The notes under the pieces: model-generated
Database searches by the model: none
Seen by the model: the letters and a program-made list of their open reading frames with translations, nothing else
What the model was told of the DNA's origin: nothing
In this document: positions 44,100 to 52,691 of the stretch, one piece after another
Layout of the letters: each line of letters opens with the position of its first letter
Numbering within the stretch: position 1 is the first letter of the stretch
Translations under genes and position numbers: made by a program
DNA from: S5-327 sp965200975
GTDB taxonomy: Bacteria; Chloroflexota; Dehalococcoidia; Lucifugimonadales; Australimonadaceae
NCBI GenBank assembly: GCA_965200975.1
Contig: OZ241740.1
Coordinates: forward strand, 620,001-684,000
Length of the DNA: 64,000 bases
Direction: 5' to 3'

Positions 44100-44731
44100 G
44101 CGGCAAGACCCTCGGCATACTGCAGCGCCCGTTCCACGACGTCCGGCTGCAAGTCGAAGTCTCGCGCGATGAACTCGATAGGGTCCCCGCCGCGCTTCCA
44201 TCGCCATACGAGCGCATCTATGGTTATCCCCCTGCCGTCGACCACGGGCCGTCCGGCGCTTATGCGAGGATCCAGCACGATAGGCGCCGCTCGGCCACGG
44301 GGATACCATCGCGCGGCTAGCCTATCCTGGTACTCGAACTGCACCGTTAACTCTTCGACAAGGACTGGCAGCGTCTGCAGCCCCGGGGTGTCCATGGAGG
44401 GGTAGCTTTCCCCGCGGATCACTTCAACGATGTGTCCGCCTATTGCCTCCAACTTCTTATCCGCGAACGGGTAACGCAGCCCGGAACGTTCCTGCGCCCT
44501 CTCATACGCCTGCCGCACGACCGCAAGCTTGACGCCCTGTGACTTCCGGAACCTGGCGGCGACGGCAATCTCGATCATCTGCACGAACGAAACCATTGGG
44601 CCGTTCTGACCCTGATCGAGGAAATCGGCGAGCCAGTTGCGCACTGTGCCGACCGAGACACCGGCATATCGCGCGGCATCCTTAAACGAGTACATCGGTT
44701 GCGTACGGTAACGATCGCCATCCGCGTTCAT
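44096..44731 (-). CDS. Antitoxin with MerR-like HTH and DUF433 domain (VapB45-like)
   Basis: A 211-residue protein. The N-terminus has an HTH (FKDAARYAGVSVGTVRNWL) and the C-terminus a DUF433 domain (PIVLDPRISAGRPVVDGRG, then FIARDFDLQPDVVERALQYAE). DUF433 proteins pair with DUF5615/PIN-like toxins. Here the stop overlaps the toxin start as ATGA, so the pair is a type II toxin-antitoxin operon, and the HTH would autoregulate it. The partner is frame-disrupted. Confidence 0.8.
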   Translation of the reverse strand: MNADGDRYRTQPMYSFKDAARYAGVSVGTVRNWLADFLDQGQNGPMVSFVQMIEIAVAARFRKSQGVKLAVVRQAYERAQERSGLRYPFADKKLEAIGGHIVEVIRGESYPSMDTPGLQTLPVLVEELTVQFEYQDRLAARWYPRGRAAPIVLDPRISAGRPVVDGRGITIDALVWRWKRGGDPIEFIARDFDLQPDVVERALQYAEGLAA

Positions 44732-44761
44732 GCCAGCTCCCTGACTACAGCATACCAGCCC

Positions 44762-45517
44762 CTACTCCTTGTACCCCCCAACCAGCGCCGTGCTGAGACG
44801 CTTCCAGAAGCAGTCGGCGTGGGCGAAGCCCGCAGCCTTCAGCCATTCGAGGTGCCGGGCGAGCGTCGCGTTGCGGTGATGGTGCATCGCATCGTGCGCG
44901 GCCTGCCCCGGGGTACGCTCTTGCCGGGGCGGACGCGGCTCGTTTTCCCTGCGCCGCACTCGCCGCATCGCATTGTTCACGAAATCGGTCTCCGGCGACG
45001 CGGTGTCGAGGTTGAAGAACGCTCCGCCCGGCTTGAGCGACTCATAGATGCTTGCGTACAGCCGGGCCATCAGCTCCGCCGGCAGATGATGGATTGCGCG
45101 GGCGGAGACGACGAGGTCGTACGGCCCCGCGTCGACCGCCTCCTGCGGCAGCACGCCGTCGGCGAAATCGCCGGCGATATAGGCGAACCGGGCGCCGAAT
45201 CGCGCCATGCGGGGGCGTCCCGCCTCCATCATCGCCTCCGAAACGTCGAGTCCTACCGCAGTCGCGTTCGGAAACTCGTCCAGGCACACGGTTGCGACAG
45301 GGCCGTAGCCGCTGCCGACGTCGAGGATGCGCAGCGGAGCGTCCGGCTCGGCCTGCACAAGCCCGGTCATCAGTTGAAACACTTGCCGGCGCTCGGCGTC
45401 TTGCCGGTCCATGCGTTCGACGTACTCGACGACGCGGTCTTCTTCCCGCCACGAGTGCCCCCACCGGAGTCCTCCGTCCTCGCTGCGCCCTCGCTGTTCG
45501 TGCTCCTCTGCCGTCAT
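44762..45517 (-). CDS. Class I SAM-dependent methyltransferase
   Basis: A 251-residue methyltransferase. The AdoMet-binding motif I is LRILDVGSGYGPVA; motif II region is AVGLDVSEAMMEAG, then AYIAGDFADG and LVVSARAIHHLPAELM (motif IV). The tail AGFAHADCFWKRLSTALVGG is common in small-molecule and tRNA methyltransferase-like enzymes. The substrate is not readable. It starts 31 bp after the antitoxin gene on the same strand. Confidence 0.85.
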   Translation of the reverse strand: MTAEEHEQRGRSEDGGLRWGHSWREEDRVVEYVERMDRQDAERRQVFQLMTGLVQAEPDAPLRILDVGSGYGPVATVCLDEFPNATAVGLDVSEAMMEAGRPRMARFGARFAYIAGDFADGVLPQEAVDAGPYDLVVSARAIHHLPAELMARLYASIYESLKPGGAFFNLDTASPETDFVNNAMRRVRRRENEPRPPRQERTPGQAAHDAMHHHRNATLARHLEWLKAAGFAHADCFWKRLSTALVGGYKE

Positions 45518-45596
45518 TCAGCGCCTCCCTGCCAATTGCTGCGCTTGCGCTACTGCGCAGACCGAACCCGCTCTTCTCTATGCATATCGCGCGCCT

Positions 45597-46350
45597 CTAA
45601 CCTGAGATGCGCACTGCAAGATTGCCGCCGTCGACCGGCAGGTCGGCGCCGGTGATGAAGTCCGCGTTGTCGGACACCAGGAAGAGCACCGCCTTGCGCC
45701 TGGTCGCGGGGCTTTCCCCAGCGTCCGCGGGGCACGCTCTGCGGCACTTCGCTGTCGGGGCGCGCAGGTTTGCCGCCGACAGGCATACCTGTCTGGGTGG
45801 GCGTGACGGAGTTCACCCGAATGCCGTGCGGCGCCAGCTCCACAGCGCAAGCCCGCGTGAAATTGAGGATGCCGGCTTTCGCCGACTGATAGGCGATCGC
45901 CCCTGCCTTTCCCCGGTGTCCGGAGGTCGAGGCGATATTGACGATAGCGCCGCCCTCGCCCTGCGCCACCATTCGCCTGGCGACATGCTGTGTGCAGTTG
46001 AACGTGCCCGCCAGAATGACGTCGACGATCTTACGGAAGGTGGCGAGGTCTTCGTCGAGCAGTCCCGGCGTGCTGGTGATCGCTGCGTTGTTCACCAGGA
46101 TATCGATGCGCCCGTAGGCGTCGAGCGTCTGCGCCGTCAGGCGCTCCATATCGTCCGCGCTCGTGATGTCGCCCTGCACCGGGATGGCGTCGTAGCCGCG
46201 GTCGACCAGCTCCCGCGCGGTCGCCTCCGCAGCGTCGGCCCGCATATCGAGACAGGCGACCTTCGCGCCGTTGCTCGCAAGCGTTCCCGCGATTTCGCGT
46301 CCGATGTTCGGGCCTGCGCCCGACACGATAGCCACCTTACCGTCCAGCAT
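45597..46350 (-). pseudogene. Short-chain dehydrogenase/reductase, single apparent frameshift
   Basis: From ATG 46350 (AAGGAGG upstream) the protein reads as a classical SDR: VSGAGPNIGREIA cofactor loop, NNAAITS, and the catalytic IASTSGHRGKAGAIAYQSAK with Ser, Tyr and Lys. Near 45685-45700 the frame shifts after GRWGKPRDQA; the next frame continues KAVLFLVSDNADFITGADL and ends VRISG at 45597. One base is missing from the expected sequence. Full length about 250 residues. Real decay and indel error are both possible. Confidence 0.8.
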
Positions 46351-46520
46351 AGCGGACCTCCTTCTGCGCCCCTGCGCGCTCCGCGACAGTATGCCGGGGC
46401 GCGCAGGGGTGTCAAACAGCGCCGCCGCGGGCTGGAAGACCGCGACGCCGCGCATCCCCGCTTGACGTCCTCGCCGCCAGCGCATAGGTTGCCCTCATTC
46501 CCTTGGGAGGGAGAGGAACC

Positions 46521-47261
46521 ATGCTGAAGGACAAGTCCGTCATCGTTACCGGAGGGGCGAAAGGGATTGGCCGCTACATCGCCCACACGTTCGCGCAACA
46601 GGGCTCCAAGGTCGCCATCGCGGACGTCGACGAAGCCCGGCTGCAGCAGACTCTCGGCGAACTCGGAGAGCTGGGCGCCGAGGCGATGGCCGTGCCGACC
46701 GACGTAACCAACGAGGAGCATGCGCGCGCGCTGATGGCCCAGGTCAACGAGCGGTTCGGCGGCATCGACGTGCTCATCAACGACGCCGCGATCGTTCCTC
46801 ACTTTATGTGGGGCGACAAGCCCCGCTGGCCCAAGGTGCAAGACATGGACGTTTCGTTCTTCTGGGACACCGTGATGAGCGTCGCGCTCCGCGGCTCCTT
46901 CCTGACGTCGAAGCACGCCGTGCCCTATATGGAGCAGGGCGGCGGCGGCCATATCGTCAACCTCCACGGCGGCGGCGGACTCACTCCTCCGGGCGCCCTC
47001 GCCTACGCGACGGCGAAAGACTCGCTGGTCACGTTCACCAAATTCCATGCCGAGGAGGTGCGCGACTCGAATATTTGCGTCGTGATCATCTCCCCCGGCG
47101 CCGCCATCGCCACGGAAGACGCGCCCGACGAGGCCCGCAGCCGTATGCCGGGGCCCGACTACGCCGGCCCGCGCTTCACCCTCTGCGCCGAAGCCCCGAT
47201 GGAGATGTCCGGCAAGCTGCTCGACCTGAAGGACGGCGAGCTGGTCGTCGCAGGGGCGTAG
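46521..47261 (+). CDS. Short-chain dehydrogenase/reductase with altered catalytic Ser
   Basis: A 246-residue SDR from ATG 46521 behind GGGAGGGAGAGG. The cofactor loop is VTGGAKGIGRYIA, NDAAIVP follows, and the catalytic Tyr and Lys are in LAYATAKDSL. The position 13 residues before the Tyr, where a Ser is usual, reads His in VNLHGGGG. It may be a noncatalytic or atypical SDR. It is followed after 1 bp by the HesB-like gene. Divergent from the frameshifted SDR at 45597. Confidence 0.85.
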   Translation: MLKDKSVIVTGGAKGIGRYIAHTFAQQGSKVAIADVDEARLQQTLGELGELGAEAMAVPTDVTNEEHARALMAQVNERFGGIDVLINDAAIVPHFMWGDKPRWPKVQDMDVSFFWDTVMSVALRGSFLTSKHAVPYMEQGGGGHIVNLHGGGGLTPPGALAYATAKDSLVTFTKFHAEEVRDSNICVVIISPGAAIATEDAPDEARSRMPGPDYAGPRFTLCAEAPMEMSGKLLDLKDGELVVAGA

Positions 47262-47262
47262 G

Positions 47263-47550
47263 GTGCTCGAGGTAACGCCGGAGGCGCGGCGCCAGCTGAA
47301 GGTCATCGCGCAGGAGCGCAGCCTCGAGCCGGGCAAACTGCTGCGGCTCGCCGTGCCTCCGGTGTGGACTGGCGAGGGCGATTGGGGCATCGTCATCGAC
47401 CAGCGAGGCGTCGCCGACGCCGCCTACGCTCACGACGGCGCTACGGTGCTGGTCGTTGAGGAGGCAGTCGCGGAGTCCCTCGCCAACGCCGTTCTCGACT
47501 ATAAGACGGAGGGCGCGCCCTCTCCCCGTTTCACGCTGGACATCTATTGA
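47263..47550 (+). CDS. HesB/IscA-like protein lacking cysteines
   Basis: A 95-residue protein with the HesB-like start MLEVTPEARRQLKVIA and later GIVIDQRGVADAAY, VLVVEEAV and LANAVLDYKTEG. This fits the A-type carrier fold, yet it has no Cys, so it cannot bind an Fe-S cluster as IscA/ErpA does. It starts at GTG 47263, 1 bp after the SDR stop, so it is probably coupled with it. Function unknown. Confidence 0.65.
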   Translation: MLEVTPEARRQLKVIAQERSLEPGKLLRLAVPPVWTGEGDWGIVIDQRGVADAAYAHDGATVLVVEEAVAESLANAVLDYKTEGAPSPRFTLDIY

Positions 47551-47632
47551 TATTGAGCAGGTGAACGGGAAGGGCGTCCCTCTCCCCGGCGCGCGCCGGG
47601 CATATCGCCTGTCTCGGCGAACGCGGCTGCCG

Positions 47633-48019
47633 CTACTCCACGACCGCCACGACCTCGATCTGCACCTTCATGCCGCCCGGCGGGGGCTCGTACTTGGACG
47701 TGTGCCGCGCGGGGCGGTCGTTCTCGTCAGGAAAGAGCGCTAGCCAAGGCTCGTTGAGCGCTTGCCGGTCGTTCAGGTCGGCGAGGAAACACGTGAGCCG
47801 CACAATGTCGTCGGGCGTCGCGCCTGCGTGCTCGAGGAACGTGCGCATATTGCGAAAGCACTGCCGCGCCTGCTCATACACGTCGTCCGAAAGCTCGCCC
47901 GTGTCGGCGTTGATGCCCTGAATGGCGGAGCTGTACACGACGTTGCCGACGCGCGCGCCGTATGGAATAGGGGCGTTGTGCCGCACTCCCGGGATATGGA
48001 TGGTCTGCCGTCTGCCCAT
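47633..48019 (-). CDS. RidA/YjgF family protein
   Basis: A 128-residue member of the RidA family, which hydrolyses reactive enamine/imine intermediates released by PLP enzymes. Motifs are NAPIPYGARVGNVVYSSA and TPDDIVRLTCFLADLND. The C-terminal PPPGGMKVQIEVVAVVE matches the family pocket. The substrate Arg at the usual subfamily position is not clearly conserved, so the exact subtype is open. Confidence 0.88.
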   Translation of the reverse strand: MGRRQTIHIPGVRHNAPIPYGARVGNVVYSSAIQGINADTGELSDDVYEQARQCFRNMRTFLEHAGATPDDIVRLTCFLADLNDRQALNEPWLALFPDENDRPARHTSKYEPPPGGMKVQIEVVAVVE

Positions 48020-48135
48020 GAGGGCCTCCTCTATTGCCTATTGCTGCGTATTGCGGTTCTTGCAAGCGTCAGCCGCCTGCGGACGCTGCGCCCTTAACGT
48101 AGCAGACACCTCCCTTCCCGGCTTGCCACTGACAA

Positions 48136-48225
48136 CCAGGGGCCTGGGGGACGCTCGCTGTTAGCGGGATCCCCAGGGGGTTCGGGGGAGCGGACGCTCT
48201 CCCAGCAGCGCGCCGGCGCTGACGC
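48136..48225. repeat. REP-like hairpin, family A copy 4, with a diverged neighbour
   Basis: The standard unit runs 48175-48211 (AGGGGGTTC, then the arms around GGAC and CAGCGC). A diverged hairpin made of CCTGGGGGA and ATCCCCAGG lies just before it. Both are in the 356-bp gap between RidA and the first tctC gene, which also holds a family B copy and a promoter candidate but no gene. Confidence 0.65.
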
Positions 48226-48238
48226 TCCTCGCCTTGCC

Positions 48239-48269
48239 GCTATTGCGCGCCAACCCTGAACAATTGCCG
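48239..48269 (+). repeat. Dispersed intergenic repeat, family B, copy 4
   Basis: GCTATTGCGCGCCAACCCTG followed by AACAATTGCCG. It matches the 14053 copy at the first 16 positions apart from one change, and has lost about 8 bp in the middle. It lies 15 bp before the -35 element of the tctC promoter. Confidence 0.5.
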
Positions 48270-48284
48270 CCAAGCGCTGCGCGT

Positions 48285-48313
48285 TTGACTCGCTGTAACG
48301 CGGCTGATAGGCT
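48285..48313 (+). promoter_or_regulatory. Candidate promoter of the first tctC-like gene
   Basis: TTGACT (48285-48290) and TAGGCT (48308-48313) are 17 bp apart. The second and third tctC-like genes have the same TTGAC-17 bp arrangement at 49845 and 51325. Confidence 0.5.
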
Positions 48314-48375
48314 TGCGAAACGTCCGGGTCGGCGGCCCGGTAAATTTGCGCACCTATAAACGGAGGTTCCCGCAG

Positions 48376-49629
48376 ATGAACACTATGAGAAGAGCCGCGG
48401 CTCTCGGAGCGCTTAGCCTTGCTTTCGTCCTTGCGCTTGCTGCATGCGGCGGAACGGATCCGACGCCGACGCCTGTCCCGACCAACACTCCTGTGCCGCC
48501 GACGGCCACGCCGACGCCTGTCCCGCCGGGCGTAACGCCGCCTCCGCCGACGGCGACGCCCACGCCGGCGCCGGCCGCTCCTACGCCGACGCCTGCCGCG
48601 ATGGAGCCGGCCGATCCTGACTTCGACGCCGAGGCGTACTTCGGCGGGAAGACGATCCGTCTGATGGTGGGGTTCAACCCCGGCGGCGGAACCGACGCGC
48701 AGGCGCGCTACATGTCGCGCGCATGGTCGGAGTTCATTCCTGGCAACCCGCGCCTCATCGTCACCAACATGACCCCGAACATCGTGCAGCGGAACTTCGT
48801 GTGGAACGCCCAACCCGACGGCTACACGATCTCCATCGAGGCGACTGCAGGCATCTTCGACCAGATCTCTCCTGCCGCCCAGTACGACATGCGCGAGGTC
48901 TCGATGATCGGCGTGACATCGGGCAAAGACCAGTTCTGGATGATTCGCGGGAACCTGCCCTACGGCTGCATCGACACCGCATTCGACGCGACCGACCCGG
49001 TGCTGACGATTGGCTCGAGCGTGCCAACGCCTGCCGACCTGGGCTCGCTGGTCTCGCTGCCGTGGCTGGCTGACAAGTTCAACATTCCCCTGGAGATCAA
49101 GAACGTCGCCGCCGCCGGCTCCGCCGAGCAGTACATCATGCTTGAGCGCGGGGACGTGAACAGCTGGACGTCGTCGACGGTGTGGAACCAGCTGCCGATC
49201 ACGCGTCCGGGATGGATAGCGGACGGCTTCCTGCGCCCATTCGTCGACCTGTCGTACCCGGGCTACGAGCTTGGCTCGAACGCTGAGGGGCCGTACGACT
49301 GCCCGAAGGCGGAGTCGTTCTTCACGACGGATGAAGAGCTGGAGACGTGGATTGCGATCACGGGCCCGCGGACGTATGCGTCCAAGAACATCATCGGGCC
49401 TCCGGGCATGGAGCCCGGGGTGCTCAAAGCGCTTCGGGACGCGTTGACGACAGCGATGGCCGACGAAGAGTTCGCGGCGAACATGACGAAGTTCACGGGG
49501 ATCCCGAACAACTTCACGGACGGCGCGACGGCGCAGCAGGAGCTGTACGACACGACGCAGTCGTTCCTTAACAATGGCCCGCTGATCAGCGAACTGCAGG
49601 AGCTGGCGTTCGAGAAGTACGTCAAGTAA
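48376..49629 (+). CDS. tctC: TctC-like solute-binding lipoprotein 1
   Basis: A 417-residue substrate-binding protein of the tripartite tricarboxylate family. The signal peptide ends in LAAC, so it is a lipid-anchored protein. A Pro/Thr-rich linker of about 55 residues follows. The core begins IRLMVGFNPGGGTDAQARY, the TctC/Bug ligand loop, and contains VTNMTPN and KNIIGPPGMEPGVLKALRDAL. Two extra Cys (in YGCIDTA and YDCPKAE) are conserved in all three copies and may pair. Start ATG 48376 after CGGAGG. Own promoter and terminator. Confidence 0.92.
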   Translation: MNTMRRAAALGALSLAFVLALAACGGTDPTPTPVPTNTPVPPTATPTPVPPGVTPPPPTATPTPAPAAPTPTPAAMEPADPDFDAEAYFGGKTIRLMVGFNPGGGTDAQARYMSRAWSEFIPGNPRLIVTNMTPNIVQRNFVWNAQPDGYTISIEATAGIFDQISPAAQYDMREVSMIGVTSGKDQFWMIRGNLPYGCIDTAFDATDPVLTIGSSVPTPADLGSLVSLPWLADKFNIPLEIKNVAAAGSAEQYIMLERGDVNSWTSSTVWNQLPITRPGWIADGFLRPFVDLSYPGYELGSNAEGPYDCPKAESFFTTDEELETWIAITGPRTYASKNIIGPPGMEPGVLKALRDALTTAMADEEFAANMTKFTGIPNNFTDGATAQQELYDTTQSFLNNGPLISELQELAFEKYVK

Positions 49630-49660
49630 AGCCTGCGTCCGCTCTACACCGGACACCGGA

Positions 49661-49698
49661 AGCCGCCCCGCCGCAACTGCAGCGGGGCGGCTTTTTTT
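49661..49698 (+). terminator. Terminator after tctC copy 1
   Basis: AGCCGCCCCGC (49661-49671) pairs perfectly with GCGGGGCGGCT (49682-49692) around a 10-nt loop, followed by a run of T to 49698. Strong intrinsic terminator. Confidence 0.9.
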
Positions 49699-49735
49699 AA
49701 TTCCCTGCTGCCTGCCCCGTCCGCCGCTGCCCGCC

Positions 49736-49808
49736 AGGGGGTCTGGGGAGCCGCAACTGCCCCTGGCTGCCAGGGGGTCTGGGGGAGCAGACGCTCTCCC
49801 AGCGGCGT
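49736..49808. repeat. Two REP-like hairpin copies between tctC 1 and 2
   Basis: A degenerate copy at 49736-49767 (AGGGGGTCTGGGGAGCC, then CCCCTGG) is followed directly by a near-standard copy at 49772-49808, with loop sequence AGAC in place of GGAC and the tail CGGCG. They lie between the terminator of tctC 1 and the promoter of tctC 2. Confidence 0.7.
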
Positions 49809-49844
49809 GCCTGCGCTGCCGCCCCTCTGCCAAGCCAGCCTCGT

Positions 49845-49873
49845 TTGACGTTGCCCCTCCCCCTTCGTAGCAT
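49845..49873 (+). promoter_or_regulatory. Candidate promoter of the second tctC-like gene
   Basis: TTGACG (49845-49850) and TAGCAT (49868-49873), 17 bp apart, follow the same pattern as for the other two copies. Confidence 0.5.
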
Positions 49874-49919
49874 TTGCAGTTAGCCCATATGCCCCACAGA
49901 GGACAGGAGGACACTGCAA

Positions 49920-51182
49920 ATGAGCATCACCCGGAGAGCCGCGACCTTTGCGGCGATGAGCCTCGCGCTGGCGCTCGCTTTGGTCGCTTGCGGCGGAGAA
50001 GATCCCACTCCCACGCCCCTGCCCACCAACACTCCCGTTCCGCCCACGGCTACTCCGACGCCGGTTCCCCCCGGCGTTACGCCCCCTCCGCCGACAGCCA
50101 CCCCTACGCCGGCTCCCGCGGCGACTCCTACGCCAACCTCTGAGAGCATGATGGAAGAGCCCGCGCTCGACCCGGACTTCGACGGCGAGGCGTACTTCCG
50201 CGGCAGGACTATCCGCTTGATGGTCGGCTACAACCCCGGCGGCGGCACCGACGCGCAAGCGCGCTTTATGTCCCGCGCGTGGCCGCGATTCATCCCCGGC
50301 AACCCCCGAATTGTCGTTACGAATATGACGCCGAACGTGGTGCAGCGAAACTTCGTGTGGAACCAGCCCGCGGATGGCTTCACTCTGTCGGTCGAGGCGA
50401 CCGCCGGCATCTTCCAGCAGGCGACGCCGGCCTCCGAGTTCGACATGCGCGAGGTCTCCATGGTTGGCGTCACCTCCGGCAAGGAGGGCCTGTGGGTGCA
50501 GCGCGGCACGCTCCCCTACGACTGCATCGACTCCGCCTTTAATGCCGAGGGGCCGCTGCTTACGCTTGGCACGTCGGCGCCCACGCCCGCCGACCTCAGC
50601 TCCTCGACCGGCGCCGCGTACCTGGCCAATGAGTTCAACCTGCCCTTCGAAATCCGCAACGTCGCTGCCGCCGGCTCTGCCGAGCAGTACGTGATGATCG
50701 AGCGCGGCGACATCAACACGTGGTACTCCGCCACGCTGTGGGACCAGTTCCCCATTACCCGTCCCGGGTGGCTCAGCAGCGGCTTCCTCCGCCCCTTCGC
50801 GGACACGTCGTTCCCTGGGTTCGACCTTGGCCACAACGGCGAGGTCGACTTCCACTGTCCAAACGTCGAGGTCTACATGAACGATGAGCAGCTGAACGAA
50901 TGGGTCGCGATCCAGGGCCCGTTCATCTTCGCCGCCAAGAACGTCATTGGCCCGCCGGGGATGCAGCCGGAGGTGGTCGCGGTGCTTCGCGACGCCCTGG
51001 CCGACGCTATGGCTGACGAGGAGTTTGCAGACAGCATGCAGCGCTTCACCGGCATTAAGAACGCGTTCACGCATGGAGACCAGGCGCAGGAGGAGCTTAC
51101 GCTCACGACGCAGGCCTTCCTCGACAACAAGGCTTTCATCGACGAGGTGCAGCAGACCGCGTACGAGAAGTTCGTTCGCTAG
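49920..51182 (+). CDS. tctC: TctC-like solute-binding lipoprotein 2
   Basis: A 420-residue paralogue of the preceding gene. It has a lipoprotein signal peptide ending in LVAC, the PT-rich linker with PTPLPTNTPVPPTATPTPVP, and the core IRLMVGYNPGGGTDAQARF. Later segments MTPNVVQRNFVW and VIGPPGMQPEVVAVLRDAL match. The conserved Cys appear in YDCIDSA and FHCPNVE. Compared with copy 1 the ligand-contact region (SGKEGLWVQRG) differs, so specificity may differ. It is transcribed alone, with its own promoter-like sequence and terminator. Confidence 0.92.
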   Translation: MSITRRAATFAAMSLALALALVACGGEDPTPTPLPTNTPVPPTATPTPVPPGVTPPPPTATPTPAPAATPTPTSESMMEEPALDPDFDGEAYFRGRTIRLMVGYNPGGGTDAQARFMSRAWPRFIPGNPRIVVTNMTPNVVQRNFVWNQPADGFTLSVEATAGIFQQATPASEFDMREVSMVGVTSGKEGLWVQRGTLPYDCIDSAFNAEGPLLTLGTSAPTPADLSSSTGAAYLANEFNLPFEIRNVAAAGSAEQYVMIERGDINTWYSATLWDQFPITRPGWLSSGFLRPFADTSFPGFDLGHNGEVDFHCPNVEVYMNDEQLNEWVAIQGPFIFAAKNVIGPPGMQPEVVAVLRDALADAMADEEFADSMQRFTGIKNAFTHGDQAQEELTLTTQAFLDNKAFIDEVQQTAYEKFVR

Positions 51183-51213
51183 CCTGCCGCGCTTGGGCCG
51201 ACCGCTACAGAGA

Positions 51214-51247
51214 GCCGCCCTGCATTCCCCGCAGGGCGGCTTCTTTG
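51214..51247 (+). terminator. Terminator after tctC copy 2
   Basis: GCCGCCCTGC (51214-51223) pairs perfectly with GCAGGGCGGC (51231-51240) around a 7-nt loop, followed by TTCTTTG. Confidence 0.88.
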
Positions 51248-51324
51248 TCGGCTCTCGCCGGAGGCAGAGCGAACTTGCGCGCAGCTTCAGACCCCTCATG
51301 AACCCTGCTATCCCCTTCAACCGA

Positions 51325-51354
51325 TTGACAGGAACGCCGCCTCGGCGTTAAGGT
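51325..51354 (+). promoter_or_regulatory. Candidate promoter of the third tctC-like gene
   Basis: A perfect -35 TTGACA (51325-51330) is followed at 17-18 bp by TTAAGGT (51348-51354), a weak -10. Confidence 0.45.
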
Positions 51355-51429
51355 TCGCCGGCGCAACCCTGGAATACGCAACGTCCGGGGTTGGTTTCAC
51401 ATTGCCGGTTGGCAGTAAGGGAGGCACTG

Positions 51430-52686
51430 ATGCTGAGAATGACGAAGATGTTCGCGGCCCTGGGAGCGCTGAGCGTTGCGTTGGCGCTCGTGCTGGCCGC
51501 TTGCGGCGGAGAAGATCCAACGCCTACGCCGCGGCCCACCAACACCCCTGTTCCCCCGACGGCGACGCCCGTGCCCACGGCGACGCCCGTGCCTCCCGGC
51601 GTAACGCCCCCGCCTGCTACGGCGACTCCCACGCCAGCTCCCCCTACGCCTACTCCTGATGGCCCAGCGCTCGACCCCGACTTCGACGCCGAGGCGTACT
51701 TCAGCGGCGCGACGATACGCATGATGGTCGGATTCAACCCCGGCGGCGGCACCGACGCGCAGGCCCGCTATATGTCCCGCGCGTGGCCGCAGTACATCCC
51801 CGGCAACCCGCGTATCGTGGTCACCAACATGACGCCGGTGGTTGTGGAGCGGAACTTCGTGTGGAACTCCAAGCCTGACGGCTTCACGCTCGCCATCGAA
51901 GCGACGCCCGGCGTGTTCGACCAGTTCACTCCGGGAGCGCAGTTCGACCTGCGCGAGGTGACGATGGTCGGCATTACCTCCGGCAAGGAAGGGCTGTGGG
52001 TGACGCGCGACTACGTGCCCTACGACTGTTTCGAGGATGCATGGGGCGGCGACTACCTGCTCACTATCGGCACATCGGCGCCGACTCCGGCCGACCTGGG
52101 CGCCTACGCTGCTTACGGCTGGATATCCAACAAGTTCAACGTGCCGCTGGAGATACGGAACCTCGCTGCGGCGGGCTCCGCCGAGCAGTACGTGATGATC
52201 GAGCGAGGCGACGTGAACTCGTGGATCTCCGGCACCATCTGGGACCAGTACCCGCGCACCCGCCCCGGCTGGACGGAGAGCGGCTTCATCAAGCCGTTCG
52301 CCGACTTCTCCTGGCCCGGGGTTGACCTTGGGCACAACGGCGAGGCCGACTTCCACTGCCCGAACGTCGCCGACGCTCACCTCGAGGGCGACGACCTCGA
52401 GCTCTGGAAGGCGATGCGCGGCCCGCAGATTTTCGCGTCGAAGAACATCATCGGGCCTCCGGGCATTCCCGCGGAGGTGACGGCTGTACTACGCGACGCG
52501 CTCGGCGACGCGATGGCTAACGAAGAGTTTGCCGCGTCGATGCAGAACTTCACCGGCATCAAGAACTCCTTCACGCACGGCGACGTGGCCCAGGTCGAAC
52601 TCTTCGACCTGACGAACGCGTTCATCGACAAGAAGGAAACTATCGACCAGATTCAGCTGGAGACGTTCGAGAAGTACGTGAAGTAG
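51430..52686 (+). CDS. tctC: TctC-like solute-binding lipoprotein 3
   Basis: A 418-residue third paralogue. The signal peptide ends in LAAC, the linker is PT-rich, and the core has IRMMVGFNPGGGTDAQARY and SGKEGLWVTRD. The Cys pair is in YDCFEDA and FHCPNVA. It ends in FEKYVK like copy 1. Start ATG 51430 behind GGGAGG. Terminator follows; the TctA-TctB fusion gene then starts 183 bp later and is the likely partner permease. Confidence 0.92.
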   Translation: MLRMTKMFAALGALSVALALVLAACGGEDPTPTPRPTNTPVPPTATPVPTATPVPPGVTPPPATATPTPAPPTPTPDGPALDPDFDAEAYFSGATIRMMVGFNPGGGTDAQARYMSRAWPQYIPGNPRIVVTNMTPVVVERNFVWNSKPDGFTLAIEATPGVFDQFTPGAQFDLREVTMVGITSGKEGLWVTRDYVPYDCFEDAWGGDYLLTIGTSAPTPADLGAYAAYGWISNKFNVPLEIRNLAAAGSAEQYVMIERGDVNSWISGTIWDQYPRTRPGWTESGFIKPFADFSWPGVDLGHNGEADFHCPNVADAHLEGDDLELWKAMRGPQIFASKNIIGPPGIPAEVTAVLRDALGDAMANEEFAASMQNFTGIKNSFTHGDVAQVELFDLTNAFIDKKETIDQIQLETFEKYVK

Positions 52687-52691
52687 CTCGC

